Shown: positions 1 to 24,409, counted from the first letter of the stretch. The stretch is DNA of 64,000 nt from Polyodon spathula (GCF_017654505.1 NC_054545.1:9233927-9297926), one strand, 5' to 3'. The notes: generated by a model from the letters alone, not told the origin. Made by a program: numbers and translations.

Positions 1-193
1 CTAGATCTGCTTTTCATAGCACCATTTATTGAAGAAAATAATATTTGGTGTATTTAGGGGATGGTGTATCAGGTTCCAGAGTCAATGCAACACTACACAG
101 AAATGAAAAAAACTGCATATCCTTTCAAAGCTCTTTCTTGCTAAACCTCGTAGATATTTATTTAGTGTTGAATATAATTCAGGGTTTGAGAAC

Positions 194-229
<36 letters not shown>

Positions 230-460
230 TTAAATAAAAATGTTCCTATCGAAGGCAGTTTGCCTTAGAATTATTTTCATTGTTGTATGAGCAATTTCAA
301 ATGTGCTTTCTGATAAATAAATAATTATAATCTAGGCTGTTGCCTACATGGAATTTTTGACAGAGGAAGGTATTTAAATAACTTGTTTATACCATTTTCT
401 GTACATTTTTTTTTTTTTTTTCTACCTGTAAAAATAAAAACATGGTTGAAATTGTTTCAT
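1..460 (+). other. Possible 3' UTR end of an upstream + strand gene (BAZ1A expected from synteny)
   Basis: AT-rich non-coding sequence with a T-run at about 199-227 and a second near 407-421. An AATAAA at 433-438 is followed by a GT/T-rich stretch, as at a cleavage site. No conserved coding segment is visible. In other vertebrates BAZ1A lies directly upstream of CFL2 in the same orientation, so this could be its 3' UTR. That assignment rests on gene order only; the sequence itself shows just a plausible poly(A) site. Confidence 0.3.
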
Positions 461-1200
461 ACTTGTGGCTTTTATTTACCAATTCCATAATCTGCTATTT
501 TTAAAAAAGATACACATCTTTTCTAAAATGTAATGTGTTAATTTCCTGTAAACTTCCTAGTGTTTTTTGTCAGTATAAAACTAGTACATCTGTTTAATGT
601 GGCAGACAACCGGCCCTCAAAAACGAAATGTTTTATTTAATAATGGACAAATATCTAAATAGCCAAATGGCTCCATGTAAAAATAAGGCAAGGAAACAAG
701 CACTAGGTGGTATATTTGTTGTTCGAAGTCTAATGGCTTTCTTTGAAAGGCATACATGAGTGCTGGTAATGCAATTCCCTTTGACTTCTAAACAGCCAAC
801 CGCAGAGCGGACAACAAAAAATGTGATTATATTTGTAAATATACTCATGATTTTTATATTTCTAAATCAATTAAACTGGGGCCTCTCAATAAAATAATTA
901 AGCATACTTCTCTCCAATTTCAAGTTCATGTGTGCAACCAGTACTATGAATATCTGTAGATTATACATTGTGCCATTTGGTATGTTAAATAGGGTTTGGT
1001 AGTTTAAACTTTGTAAGAAGAGTACGTAAACAAATGGCCCATTGTTTAATCTCATTCACGTGTTAAAATATGAAATGTAGCTAGCAATATCCCATATGGG
1101 CACGCCAAAAAAAAAACACTTAAAACACTTGACAATTTACAGCATGTTTTAAATAGTTAACGCTTCATTACAGTGACAGGCTGTCTATAATCAATTCGCT
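461..1200. other. Intergenic, nothing recognised
   Basis: AT-rich sequence between the possible upstream poly(A) site and the CFL2 promoter region. Short open frames on both strands (for example 633-848 and 867-1055 on the minus strand) have no recognisable motif. I see no repeat or RNA gene. Confidence 0.5.
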
Positions 1201-1406
1201 GTTTCTCTTTGTCCCCAGAGTGGACGCAGCACTAAAGCACATGCTAGTGTTTGGGCTGTTTGCGTTGCTGCTGTCAGCCCTCGCTGCCAATCCCATTCTG
1301 GGTCAGTGAGTTTGTGTGGCTGCGCGCTGCCCCTTCTCGCTCAGACTCTGAGATTCCCGACGTGACTCGCACTATATTGCGAACACCGGACCGACCACCA
1401 GACAAC
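1201..1406 (+). promoter_or_regulatory. cfl2: CFL2 promoter and 5' UTR region
   Basis: A local GC-rich island in AT-rich surroundings, directly before the initiator codon. It holds a CCAAT motif near 1289 and several CpGs (for example around 1320-1385). No clear TATA box lies at a usable distance. The transcription start cannot be fixed from sequence. In cofilin genes the first coding exon carries only the ATG, so this stretch should be mainly 5' UTR plus core promoter. Confidence 0.5.
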
Positions 1407-3396
<1,990 letters not shown>

Positions 3397-5830
3397 ACTG
3401 ACAGACACGTGCCATCTGGATCCAAGGAGCTTCCTTTTTTTGCAGCATTGTTAATATCATTTGGTCCTATTGGAATAATTCTTTAGTTGTTGGGGTTTTT
3501 TTTGTGTGTTGGTCGTCTGTCCCGTACCCCCTCTACATGAAGGAAATCTCAGTAACTACCAGTCATTACAATTTAGACTGTTATTATTGATAGTTTTATA
3601 ATTGTAGAAAATGTGGCAATTTATATTGGCTAGCTTAAAACACTTGAGTAAGTTTTTTTTTAATGCATTGAGAGTCTTTTCATTTGCTCAGAAGGTAGCT
3701 ATTTTTCACTATTGACTGTTGCACTTGGATTTTTGATGAGGTTCACATGCATTCATAAAACTCCCCTGCCTCAGTAGCCTGGGTTTGTGAAATGGTAGCT
3801 CATATTTTACACTATGCATCAAAGGCACTTTTTTGTAAAATTATATTTTATTTAGCCACCTCACAAAGGAATGCCAATTGAGTTTCTGCATTTGTCATCT
3901 AGGGATTTTATTACCTCAGTTTTTATTCCTGTTATGCATATTTAAAAAAAAAAAAAAAAAAGCTATTCTGTTGCCTTTTTTGTTATATGTACACTACTGA
4001 ATAAGAAGGGTGGGGTCAAAGTTTACTGTGATTTTTGCAGCACGGAGGACATATAAAATAGTAACAATGGCAATTTATGTATAAATAGAGCCTTAAGTGG
4101 AACATTGTTTTTGAGATCAGAAAAGTGGCCACTTTGCAATAAACCTTGAGGCTGATAACAGGAACCAGACTTTTTCATTTATTAAAACATTGTCGTATTT
4201 AAGTGCCAACTTTTTAGTGTTTACTTTGGAATATTTAAGTACTAGGTACAATATAATACTGTATGTTAAATTAATGAATGTTATGTGGTATCTCTGATGT
4301 TTAACATTGTTACATTGCCATTATAATATGTTTTACTTTGAGGGAATGGATGTCGTGTATTCATGCAAACAATTATTATTCTTTTTTGAAGTGCTTAGAT
4401 CAGAACATACTGAAAAGAACAAAGTGTTGATTGTAAAACCTGGCTAATCAGTGCATAACATAATTTTAAAATTCCCCCTTTTAAAATTGTTTCCTTTTCT
4501 TAAATTTGCTTAATAACACTATGTAACATAATTTTTTAAATTTACAGTATAATCGTAAATCTCGAAAAACTACTCACTTCTAAATCTTTTGTAGTCATTT
4601 TTATATTACTTTAGTATAAATACATGTTAATTTGGATTCATATGTTGTTTTTTTCTGACTTTTTGTGTCTTTTCGTTTACATAAGCTCCCGTTTTCTCAT
4701 TGGAAATAGTGATATTTCAAAATATCACTGTCCTGGTCACAAAAGCAAAGTTTGTGGGGTAATAGCCATTTTCTATACTTTTAAGGCACAAGCAATTAGG
4801 AAATAACACTTACTACCCAGGATCAAAAAAATAATAATAATTTGTTACAGGGTGTAATCAGTGGCTGAGTTAAGAAAGTTAGGGTTTAACTGCTCCTCTT
4901 TAACAAGCATGTCTAGCATTAGCGTCTGGGTTTGGGAAGCAGCCAAAAGCTGGTCGTCGTAGAGAATTTGATCCGCACTGTGTGACCAATCCTCTGGTAG
5001 CCAAAGCTATTTATGGCAAACACATGCTTTTGTATCTCGTCATCGTTGTCCACAAATGGCAAAAATTGGACATGCTTCCAGAACTGTGCAAAAGGGAAGC
5101 CCTGAGGGCCATGCACATACTATGACTACAAAAGGCTTTCTGCTTATAAATTATTTCATATTGACTGACTGAAGAATGTGTTGGTACCTTTGTTTATTTT
5201 ATACTGAAGCAGTATACTGCAGCATGTCTTTTTCTTCAACATTGCTTAAGAACAGTATATTGATTTCAAATGTCCCAAGTGGTTGGATTGAGGTTAGCTG
5301 TTGTGTAATTATTAAAGAAGTTCAAAAATATTTATGTTTACAGACAGCCAGTGCTCATCTAATTGTCCAATGATAGTAACTGATCTGTCTTGTGACCATG
5401 AGCCTTTCAAAGTTTTATTGGATTGCACCATCATTTTTAAGGCTGTGTTTTACAGCATTGTCATTAGCATTGAGTTTACTCCTATTAATTACCTATAAGG
5501 TACCTTAAATTACAGTAATTAGTCATATTTCAATTAGAGAACATTATTATGGATACATTACACTTTTTAAAATATAGATATTTAAATTAAGGAGCCTGTG
5601 AAGATAGTGTATAGTTTTATAAATCCACTTCTACAACTTCTTCAGCTGTTAATCTCAAACCATTTCAGATGCTCATACCTTTCACTGACCTAAAGTCATG
5701 TGATTTTCAGTTTTTCAAATGATAAAGATGCGATGCTTTTTGAGATATTGTATTCATATTTGGTATTGTGTTCTTTGATTCTTGAGGTAGAGTTAAATTG
5801 TGGTGTCCTACAATAAAAGTTAATACATTT
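3397..5830 (+). other. cfl2: CFL2 3' UTR, with candidate poly(A) signals
   Basis: AT-rich sequence without coding signal directly after the cofilin stop codon. AATAAA hexamers occur at 4138-4143 and, more distally, 5812-5817; either could end the transcript. Cofilin-2 mRNAs in other vertebrates have long 3' UTRs, so a 2.4-kb UTR is plausible. The true end cannot be decided without transcript data. Confidence 0.45.
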
Positions 5831-8460
5831 GTAGCAGCAATTTACAGGTATATGACTGACAGCACTGCCTGGGCCTCACCTCATGGATTGAGATAGTGGT
5901 TTCATATGTGCATGGTTTTACAAACACTGCATGCTAAATTGTGTCACGGACTGTGATATTGATTTCTGATCCAATATAACTGCTATAATGAGGTCATGTG
6001 ACTTTATGGTTTATATATTATAGACAAATTACACTTTTAAGATAATTTACTCACCTGATTGTTTTACCATCTGGGCATATCAGTGATACAGACCACATGC
6101 TGTTTCACGTATCCATTTTTTATTTGTTTTATAAACCATTTGATTAGAGTGCCATTCCTCTTAAATTTTTGTTTATGTTGTATTTAACAGTACATCCCCC
6201 CCCCAAAAAAAAACTTTAAAGACTTGTTTCATAATGTATTTATTTATTTTTGTCTAGTTTAAAAAAAAAAAAAGTAAGCTCAAAGTGATAGTTAACATTA
6301 TTAAAATGTGGCATTTATATTTTAGTACCATAATCGGTTGTTTTTATTCAGTAAAGTGAAGTAGGACAAAAGTGAAGACGTTACAGCATTTTTATATTTA
6401 GGCTCATCTGGAAGTATTTTGTACATTTTTATGCAAAAGCTTAAAACACTTTTTTTTTTAAACAAAACATTTACTAAAATAGAAAATGTGTATGTGGATA
6501 CATGGTTTAGTAGTTTAATTGATTTCTATTGAAGTAAAATCTGCTTTAATAATACATTTGATAAACTATTTTAAACAATACCATAGTTGATCAGTATAAA
6601 CAGACACTACAGTACTAGAATGATTGTTGGGGTTCTTTCTAAATAAGCCAACATCATGCTTTTTCTAAGCAGGAAATACTTATATGAGGTGTGCATCATA
6701 ATTTAGGCTGAACCAAGCAAGTACAACATAACGGCTGAGAAATGTTTGAATTTTACAAACCCAGAAAATTACAGTGAAACGGGGAAATATCTGGCTACCA
6801 GTTCATGTTTCTCAAAATGCATGTTTAACTGAAAAACATAATACCTATTATGTGTAACTAAAGTACAGAAAATTCTAAACAAAATGCAACCAAGCTCCTG
6901 TACACCAACACGCATATAGTGGTTTCAGAAACATTTTCATTCAAAGCAGTATTTAGAGTGAGTGAACTTGTGTAGAAAGCAGTCACAAACCTACTATCTG
7001 ACAGAAGCAAACCAAACACCAGATCCACTGTTTCACTGGATAAATCATGCATATTACTGCAAGCTGTAGGAGTTTCTGATTTCTTGCCCCCCTAAATACT
7101 AATATCTACCGCTAACACTGGGGAAATTGTTCTCAGCTGCATATCTGCAGATTTTCACCTAAAATATAACTGGGGTCTATTTTTTTGTTCTTGGTGTATA
7201 AATTAGCCTATAACTAAAATATAACAAAAATCTGAATACTTTTTATACTGGAAGTCGTGACTATGATAAGCATAAATTCTGAGATAAAACTTGACTTAGG
7301 GGTCAATTTGATCAACTTACATCCTGCCGGGGTAACACAGAGCAGGATTTAGGAACAACAAAAAAATACAGCTACTGGTGTTTGTTAATAATGGTAAATA
7401 AAAAAATATATATATATTTAGTTGTGCTATTGATTCATTTGACTAATTTATTTGACAGTATAATTTAATAATTGTCATAACGTTGTGTGTATGTATCCAC
7501 CTGCAAAAGCTAGTGAAGCCAATCGTTTTCTTACTAATAAACATTTGTCACATGAGAACTTTTCTAAAACTACCCAACATGAATTGTAAAGGGCTGTTTG
7601 CAGTCTTACTTGGTAGATTATTTCATACACTATCACTTATAATCTGTTATTTAACCTTGATCAATGCCAACCCACATACTCTTGTGATTGAACTAGTGCA
7701 CCTACAAAATCTTGCACGCTACCTTTACATTTCTACATTCCCAAATAGGTCACCAGTCTGTCCAGCCACACAATCAGCAGTTCTTTTCTGGGATGTTTGG
7801 CATTCATTAAAAATGGATGACATAGTGATTCTTGATTTTGCAGTCAGTTTGGCATAACATGTTCTGAGTATTGAGTGGAACTGATAAATTACACCAAATC
7901 AGTTAAATTGTATATGAGTTATAATAATGATACATATACTATAGCACCATCTGCTGATCGTGTTATGCATTTCAGTGAATGTGTTTTATTGGTAAGGTTG
8001 GTGGTATCAGCTTTCATTCATCCCAGGGTTAGATCAGATGTAGGCTATAATGTCACCTACAGGGCTGTCCTTCAATGCCCACATAGATTAGGATCGATAT
8101 AACCTATTGAATGAGCTGAGTGCCATTTGTAGACCGATATTTAACTGGCACATATTTCTTGTGTGAGACTTACGTTTCATCAGTTACAAGTAGCAACTGA
8201 ACTGTATACACTGAGATCTAATTTGTCCAAAGGTTAAAAAAAAAAAATTTGCAAATCAAGCCCCTAGTGTAGGTGTGGGCAATATATCGTATGTGCTGCT
8301 AAGGGTTTTTTTGTTTGTTTGTTTTGTTTTGCTTTGTTTAATATGTTATTTACCTTATTACATAAAAAAAAAATGCAGTGTAGCCCTAGAGCAATGGCAG
8401 AATAAATATGCTGTGAGAAGGTATTCAGTAATATAACGAGATTACCAGCAGGACTTTTAT
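5831..8460. other. CFL2-SNX6 intergenic region, nothing firm
   Basis: AT-rich, with short A- and T-runs (6211-6218, 6260-6274). The longest open frame (7483-7857, +) shows no family resemblance and has the hydrophobic composition of AT-rich noncoding DNA. No SINE or LINE is recognised. Confidence 0.5.
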
Positions 8461-8499
8461 TGTACCTATGATGAAATTTCTCGCAGACCCTGTCGTTCT

Positions 8500-8590
8500 A
8501 GACCCCGCCCCTCTGTGATAATGTCCACAGCCCCTCCTGACGCCTCCGCTAGTCACGTGACTATCAGCCACGACTCCACTTGCAGAAGCG
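8500..8590 (+). promoter_or_regulatory. snx6: SNX6 core promoter: GC box and palindromic CACGTG E-box
   Basis: A GC box (CCCCGCCCC, 8503-8511) is followed by a perfect 10-bp palindrome GTCACGTGAC at 8552-8561, 29 bp before the start codon. That palindrome is the high-affinity form bound by USF and by MiT/TFE factors (the CLEAR element of lysosomal and endosomal genes). SNX6 works on endosomes, so TFEB/TFE3 or USF control is a reasonable inference. The site is seen; its use is not shown. Confidence 0.6.
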
Positions 8591-17863
<9,273 letters not shown>

Positions 17864-18449
17864 GCTTGCAACTTGGTTGTCAGTTGAAAAGGGCTGCATC
17901 TGTGAAGGCTTATCTTTGTTACCAATAAAATATAACTTGTTTCATGGATTTGTTAAAGGTACAGAAAAAGTCCATTAAAGTACATTAAAGTCCACACTGC
18001 ACAAATACAGTATATCTTTCTTTAATCACTTCTAGGCTTTTAATGGATAACAATCAAATATGTTTTGTGGACATTACACTATCAATGTTGCACTTCATTT
18101 AGACCAAATTTTACATAGTGTTATGTACAGAGGCCATGGTTCACATTTCAGTAACCTTTTTACATTGTTAAAGATTAACTGAATTATAAAATGGTATATT
18201 CATTTGTGTTGTCACTAAAAGCCTTGTATCTGTTGTATTAGTTTTTACTATACTGCTGTTGATTATCTTAATCTGAATGTTTAGTCTTGATCGTATTTTT
18301 TCTTTTTTTTTGTTTATTAATCAAAGATAATACGTCTTTATTTGGGATTCAATTATGTAATATCTTTTAATTATAATTTCAAAACAAGCAGATGGTTTGG
18401 TATGTTTGCCTTAACTTGTAGACCTAATCTTAAGTATTGTAAAAATAAA
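17864..18449 (+). other. snx6: SNX6 3' UTR with two candidate poly(A) signals
   Basis: Non-coding AT-rich sequence after the SNX6 stop. AATAAA is present at 17924-17929, which would give a very short UTR, and again at 18444-18449. Both are followed by T/G-rich sequence, so alternative polyadenylation is possible. Confidence 0.55.
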
Positions 18450-20480
18450 AAGCTGAATTAGTGATTTTTCAAACTCTTGCCTTTTTTTTATTTGTCAACC
18501 TATCAACAGTGACAGAAGCTTATTCAGGCATTTGTGGAGGAATGCTTTTAGTTTGCTTCACAAATTAAATAATGTGATTTATATACTGGTAATATACATA
18601 TTCATATAAAGAACTCTAGACTTTCAACAAATGGTTAAATATGTATTTGATGTATTTAACTATATTTCACTGTGAAATATTGCCAGACTCCCAAATGGTT
18701 GGATTTGTAAATGTTTATTTGATTTTACAGGTTAAAACTTGTAAGTCTTTACCAACCTATTAACATTTTTACTGAATTTAAACATTGTATGTTATTTAAA
18801 TGAACCTGAGACTCAGAAGACTGAGATTACTGTACAGTACTTTATAAAATGAGTTAAATATTTAATATTGATTTATTTAGTGAAAAAAAAAGAGTCCTCT
18901 TTTAAAACAGCAGTATCCCACGCTCATGTTCCATTGTTCACAGAAATTGAGTTATGGTGCCTGTGCACTTCATCTAAACACAGGCTTTGTTTCTTTACCA
19001 TCTTCTCCAAAGGTGGAATCAGCTGCAGGCACACAATTTCTCTGCTCTCTGAAACCTTGTTCCCACTCAATTTGTCAATTTTAGGAAACCTTTAACTTTC
19101 TTTTGATGTCAGTACTATCAAACCATATCAGAAAAGTTAACCTTGGTGCAAGTCTGACGGTAAACAGTTAAGGCTTATCTGTTTTTTTGTTTTGTTTTTT
19201 CACAAAAACATTTGTCTTTCTATAAAGCTATGGACTCATCCAATTGCCCACTCAATGTTCAATTCTTCAGATACAGTTAAAGTATAAGATTACATTAGTG
19301 GTGACAATTTTGTGCTAAGTTATGAGTAGCTAATGTTTGTCTAAAATTACTTATACCAATAATAAAGCAATGATTTGGTACCATTCTAGAAATCTAAGGT
19401 CAATGTTTCAGACCAAGACCATTACTAACCAAACCAATGTGTTTTATACTGTTAATTCACATTTGAAATACATAAAATCAATATCAACAAAACTGCAAAT
19501 TTAGTCCTTTGCTCTGTGTTAGTTACACAGAACAAAATTTAGGACAGACCAGGAGTTAAACCAGTAATTTATTGCCGTTTTGGAAGGTCTCAGTGAGTGG
19601 GGTTAGGGGACAGGAGATTAAGAAGAGTATTGTTATACTGCGTATTTCAACTACACTAGCAACACTGTTATTAAGGTCATACCATTCATTTTTCATTCTA
19701 TTACTCAGATTTCATTAGTACTGCTCACAAATGCCATTATGGAATGGCCACATGTGATTGGTGGCAGGGACAGATTTAACCCCATCCCTGCCAAATGCAC
19801 ACTTACATAACAAACACATTGAACTATTTACATATGCAGGGTGTCCATCCTGCCACATGCCTCAATCTAGAAATTAAGAATTAGCAAAGTACAGCCACAA
19901 AAGTCTCTCGTACAATATGCGTAATTATGGGAGCAGCACCTACAGTACCCTCAACCTCTGATTTGAATTGCATCGTCAACTAACCAGATGTTGTCTAGCA
20001 TCTGTGAAGATGTTTAGGTCAATGAACAAGATGATGACCTTGTGTGTCTTTAAAAACAGTTGCATTAGACATCCATATAGATGTTTTTACTATGGATTGG
20101 ATGGTGCTGTTTCATACTGGGTTGTGTACCGTGGATTTCTGTACCCAGGTGTAAATTATCATTTGTCAAAAAGCCTACCAAATTAGTTTTGCAGGTCATA
20201 TCCAAATAGGTGGTTGAATGTTACAGCCATTATGTTGGGGCATCTGTTCATTGCATTGGCAATATAGTAGTGTTGGCTTAATCATATACATTATGCCTAC
20301 CATATGTATTTATTACACTAATTAAAAATTGTAGCTAGAATCCCAAAACAGTGAAACAAACAATACTGTAGGACGGTATATATTCAAGACATATTAATGT
20401 ATTGCAGTAGAATGTAGTTCTGCTTAATATATTATGACAATGACAAACTATTTTAAAGTCAGGAATACAAAAAAATAATG
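18450..20480. other. SNX6-EAPP intergenic, nothing recognised
   Basis: AT-rich unique-looking sequence. Short open frames (18868-19095 and 19968-20186 on +) show no family features. No repeat boundaries or RNA genes are visible. Confidence 0.5.
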
Positions 20481-20733
20481 GAGGTAGTGTGGTCCAGTGG
20501 TTAAAGTCCAGGGCTTGTAACCAGAAGGTGGCTGGTTGAAATCCTACCTCTGCCACTGACTTGCTGTGTGACCCTGAGCAAATCATTTAACCTATTGTGC
20601 TCCATCCTGCAGATGAGATGTTAAATCAATGTCCAATTGTAAGTGACACTGCATATAATGCACAGTTCACAGCCTATCTCTGTAAAGTGCTTTGTGATGG
20701 TGGTCCACTATGAAAGGGGCTATATAAAAATAG

Positions 20734-20781
<48 letters not shown>
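20481..20781 (+). mobile_element. tRNA-derived SINE with (ATT)n tail
   Basis: The head has a tRNA-like A box (TGGTCCAGTGGTTAAAG, about 20491) and B box (GGTTGAAATCC, about 20533), the internal RNA polymerase III promoter. A body follows, then a 3' part GTAAAGTGCTTTGTGATGG and GGGGCTATATAAA, a tail shared by vertebrate V-SINE/L2-type SINEs that use LINE machinery. It ends in (ATT)n at about 20731-20781. Orientation is therefore +. It lies about 0.5 kb upstream of EAPP. Confidence 0.85.
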
Positions 20782-20782
<1 letters not shown>

Positions 20783-21245
20783 AGATAAAATATCCTAACA
20801 AAAAAAAAAAGTACCAGCGGAAGAAGCGTAGTCCTGACAGTGATCACCTCAGCCCTTGGACAAGAAATGTCAGGAATTTAAAACACATCAGCAACAACAA
20901 ACCAGTATTTCTTGTTGACTGCTGTGCTTAAGTTTAAAAAAACAAAACAAAATAACACTTGTTAAAATCAGCGAAACTTTCGATAATTTAAGAAATTAGG
21001 AAACACTCCTGTTTTTACAGACCCCGATTCGCACCAAATCTGATATGACTTTAGGTAAAGTAAACGATGCTGTTGAAACTGAATAGGCGGAACTATTGTT
21101 TCAGAGTTGCTTGACATTGGTAGGAACATAATATTTACTGGACCGTGTATTTTGTTGTTCCCCACACGGTTTGTTTTTATCGAGTAAGTATAAAAATCTT
21201 GTAATTGTTGTAGCTGTACATCGCGCTTATTGTCCGTGACTAGAA
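20782..21245 (+). promoter_or_regulatory. eapp: EAPP upstream / promoter region
   Basis: This stretch lies between the SINE tail and the EAPP start codon. It includes a repeat-like fragment at about 21016-21055 (TTACAGACCCCGATT and TTTAGGTAAAGTA). No TATA box or CpG island is obvious. It is listed as a promoter only because it precedes the first coding exon; the start of transcription is unknown. Confidence 0.35.
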
Positions 21246-24012
21246 ATGAACCGAATAGAAGAATACGACTCATATCCCATTGAGGAGCCGAGTGATGAAG
21301 AGAGAGCAGCAAGCAGGTACGGAGAACGTTCTTCAACTGCCATGAGTAAAGCCACGATATTGCAGCGCTGCTTTTGTGGGTTAATACTTTTAAAAGATTA
21401 CTCTTTACTGGAACCGATGTTAGTAATTTAACGGACGTTTGGTGTATATTTTGACAACGTTTGAATCTACTATACGATACTAAACGCGTCACAGTAAGCT
21501 ACATGTTGATTTGTATACCATGGGTAAAAGTAACTGAAATTTCACTAGTGTGTAATACAAGTTGCTTAGATGGTTTATCTGGCTGCTGTTTAGTAAAATG
21601 CCTTAGTAATCCAGACTTGATGGTATTGGTAGAATGAAAAAGGCAGGGCAGGGTCAGTATGTTAATTCAGGGGAAATATAATATTTACTATGTACTATAA
21701 ACATTTTAGTTTGACCAGAGCCAAAGCTGTCTGGACTTTTTATAACGTACAAAATCTTTTCAGTTTAAGATTTTACAAAATGAGTCAACTTTAAAAAAAT
21801 AAATAAATACAATAAATAAATTAAATAAATAAAAATGTAAAACTGTATGTATGTATTCTAGAGTTGTTCGTTTTACTCATAATCTCCTCATTTCTCATTC
21901 TTTAGCTCAGAAGATGAGCTGGACGTGCTTCTTCATGGCACGTCGGACCAGAAACGCAAGTTACTGCGGGAGTATTTGACAGGGGAAAGTGAATCGTCCA
22001 GTGAAGATGAGTTTGAAAAGGAGATGGAAACGGAACTAAATACCTCCATGAAATCCATTGAAGGCAGTTGGGCAGCCCCCGTAACAGGTAATCAGCCCTT
22101 CCCTTATACCAATTTTATTCACTCCTACATCCTCTCAGATGCAACATAGATGTTTGGGAACAACAGTGTTCTGCCAGTCACTATGGGGATCTACTTTAAT
22201 AGGTATTTTTCTAATTGCTCCAATTCTTTAAAGTCCTAGCCCCCCTATTAAGCTATTCCATGCATTTATAACTGTTAAAGGAACAAGAAAAAGTGCTTTC
22301 TACCTACTGTTCTAAACTTAATTTTACTCAGCTTCCCATTTGCCCCCACTGTGCTAAATTAAGTAGTGTATTTTGCTAACTTTATCTATATCATTTAGGA
22401 TTTTATAGACTTCAATCAAGTCTCCTCTTTCCTTTTTTTTCCAGGCTGAAGAGATGTAATTGTTTTAACCTGTCTAAGTCCTGGGATCATCCTAGTTGCC
22501 CTTTTCTGTACCTTTGAGTGCAGTAATGTATTTTTTAAATTTTTTTGTAGTGAGGTGACCAAAACTGGACATAGTATTTTCTAGGTGGGATCTAACTAGG
22601 GTATAGTATAATCTTAATATAACCTAGACTTGTATGCCACACATTTGGCAGTATAGTCTAACATTCTATTTGCATTTTTTTAAATGTCTCAACACAGTGG
22701 CAAGACTTTTAATGATGAGTACATTATAACCCTAAGATCCAAGTCTCAATTCTCTATTTTCATCCCATTTTATTTTATGCTTGTATCCTAGATTTGTATG
22801 ATCTTTTATGCAATACAACTCCAGATTCTGTTGTATACACATATGCATTGTTTGTTAAACTCAATAGTACTATTGACCAGCATTTATTGACTTTTTATAA
22901 ACCAGGGGCACCCTCCAGTAGTGGCCAGATCCAAGGTGGAACCAGTCATATTCAAGGAGGATCCCAAACGGAGTACTATGATGATGTATACTTTGACACT
23001 GATTCTGAAGACGAGGGAACACTCAGTATGTATGGATGTAACTTGACCGTTTTGTTAACATAATGAACTCTGTATATTGCTGTATACCACAGAGATTAGT
23101 TTTTCACATTACCAGCTTACCCACCCCATGAGGAGAATAAGACTGCCTTCTAGTTCTTACTGTGTTTTAATATTTCAGAAAACCCAGAAACCAGGAAGAA
23201 AAAGAAGCAGCGCAAAATACTGACAAATGATGAATTGCTTTATGATCCTGACGAGGATGACCGAGACCAAGCCTGGGTGGATTCCCAAAGAAGGGGGTAC
23301 ATGTTACAATTTGTTGCCAGTTGTCAAAATTAATCTTCCAAAAAAAACATCATGGAGCTATAGATAAATTAATATACCTTTTTTTTAGTACAATTCTATA
23401 TTGTGAACACCAGTTGAACTTGCTGGAAAGAAGGGATTTGCAATTTAACTGATTGTGTTTTTTCTTTCTCCCCAACTTTCAAACAGGTTTAGGGGACAAA
23501 GAAAGGAGAGAGAACTGCCTGGTCAGAGAGGGACATCCAAGCCACTACCGCACAGTGATGCCGTTCTAAATTGCCCGGCTTGTATGACAACATTGTGCCT
23601 TGACTGTCAAAGGTTAGTAAAACATCAGAAATGCCCTGAATCTGTATAATACACTGTTCTTCTTAATGAAAGGTTTTAATTTGTGGGGTTTTCCAAAAAT
23701 GTATTATTATTATTTATTTATTTTATTTTTTTCAGACATGAGAAGTACAGAACGCAGTACAGAGCAATGTTTGTGATGAACTGCACAGTAAATAGAGAAG
23801 AAGTTTTAAGATATAAAGGACCTATGGATAAAAGGAGGAAGAATCGCAGCCAAAAGATGAAGCCAAATAGTGAAGAGGCTGCAGAAGAGACCCAGACAGA
23901 CCAAGAGGAGAAGTATCATCCAGTGAAGTGCTTGGAGTGCTCAACAGAAGTGGCAGTATTTGATAAAGAGGAGGTTTATCATTTCTTTAACATCCTTGCA
24001 AGCCACTGTTAA
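21246..24012 (+). CDS. eapp: E2F-associated phosphoprotein EAPP, 6 coding exons
   Basis: Nuclear phosphoprotein reported to bind activating E2F proteins and influence cell-cycle transcription. Exons: 21246-21316, 21906-22087, 22906-23025, 23179-23296, 23487-23612, 23736-24012, all GT-AG and in phase, giving 297 aa (human about 285). The acidic N-terminus (EEYDSYPIEEPSDEER) is followed by the conserved block LLHGTSDQKRKLLREYLTGE and the Ser/Glu-rich SESSSEDEFEKEMETEL. A second acidic patch is YYDDVYFDTDSEDE. Next come TNDELLYDPDEDDRDQAWVD and a cysteine module CPACMTTLCLDCQRH plus CLECSTEVAVFD, whose paired CxxC spacing suggests a zinc site. The end HFFNILASHC matches the family. Exon 3 carries a Gly/Gln/Ser-rich stretch longer than in mammals. 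Intron 2 holds an old LINE fragment. Confidence 0.95.
22200..22790 (-). mobile_element. Old 3' fragment of a CR1/L2-like LINE in EAPP intron 2
   Basis: On the minus strand this region resembles the intact LINE at 47.8-49.0 kb but is heavily diverged. Shared landmarks on the + strand include AACCTGTCTAAGTCCTGGGATCATCCTAG-like text (reverse transcriptase tail), GTGAGGTGACCAAAACTGGAC, and a GGTGGGATCTAACTAGGG-like block. Reading frames are destroyed by indels. It is a fossil copy and ends about 110 bp before EAPP exon 3. Confidence 0.75.
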
Positions 24013-24409
24013 AAAAAAAAAAAAGACGTTTGGTGATCTTCACTCAAAAAAACATGCTGTATTAACAGGTTTTTTGTTTTTTGGGTTTTTTTTTTTGTTT
24101 TGTTTTGTTTTTTTAAGATTGAGGTGTCGTGTTTATTTTAATTTGGCCTAAAATCTAGGAAATTGATCAGCGTTCACTTTTAATACGCCACACCATTTTA
24201 CATTAGTCTGATTTTTAAAATGTCGTTTCCATAATTTCAAATGCTCCCTCGTAAATTACATTATGGGCTGGGTTTTCTTTGAAAGGATAATTGTAATATA
24301 AGCAAAGGAGGGCAATCTAACTGAAGTGCAAAGTAAATCTATCTATCTCTGTGTTTCATTATGGTATTAAAGTATATGTCCAACGCACTCTCTCTCTCTC
24401 TAAAATAAA
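24013..24409 (+). other. eapp: EAPP 3' UTR with poly(A) signal
   Basis: Non-coding sequence after the EAPP stop, beginning with an A-run and containing a T/G-rich stretch (24069-24115). AATAAA lies at 24404-24409 just after a short (CT)n. Confidence 0.55.

Noticed and set aside
4919..5116. Minus-strand frame of 65 codons as a gene fragment
   Set aside because: It resembles no family I can name and lies in probable CFL2 3' UTR; possibly an old repeat, but unsupported.
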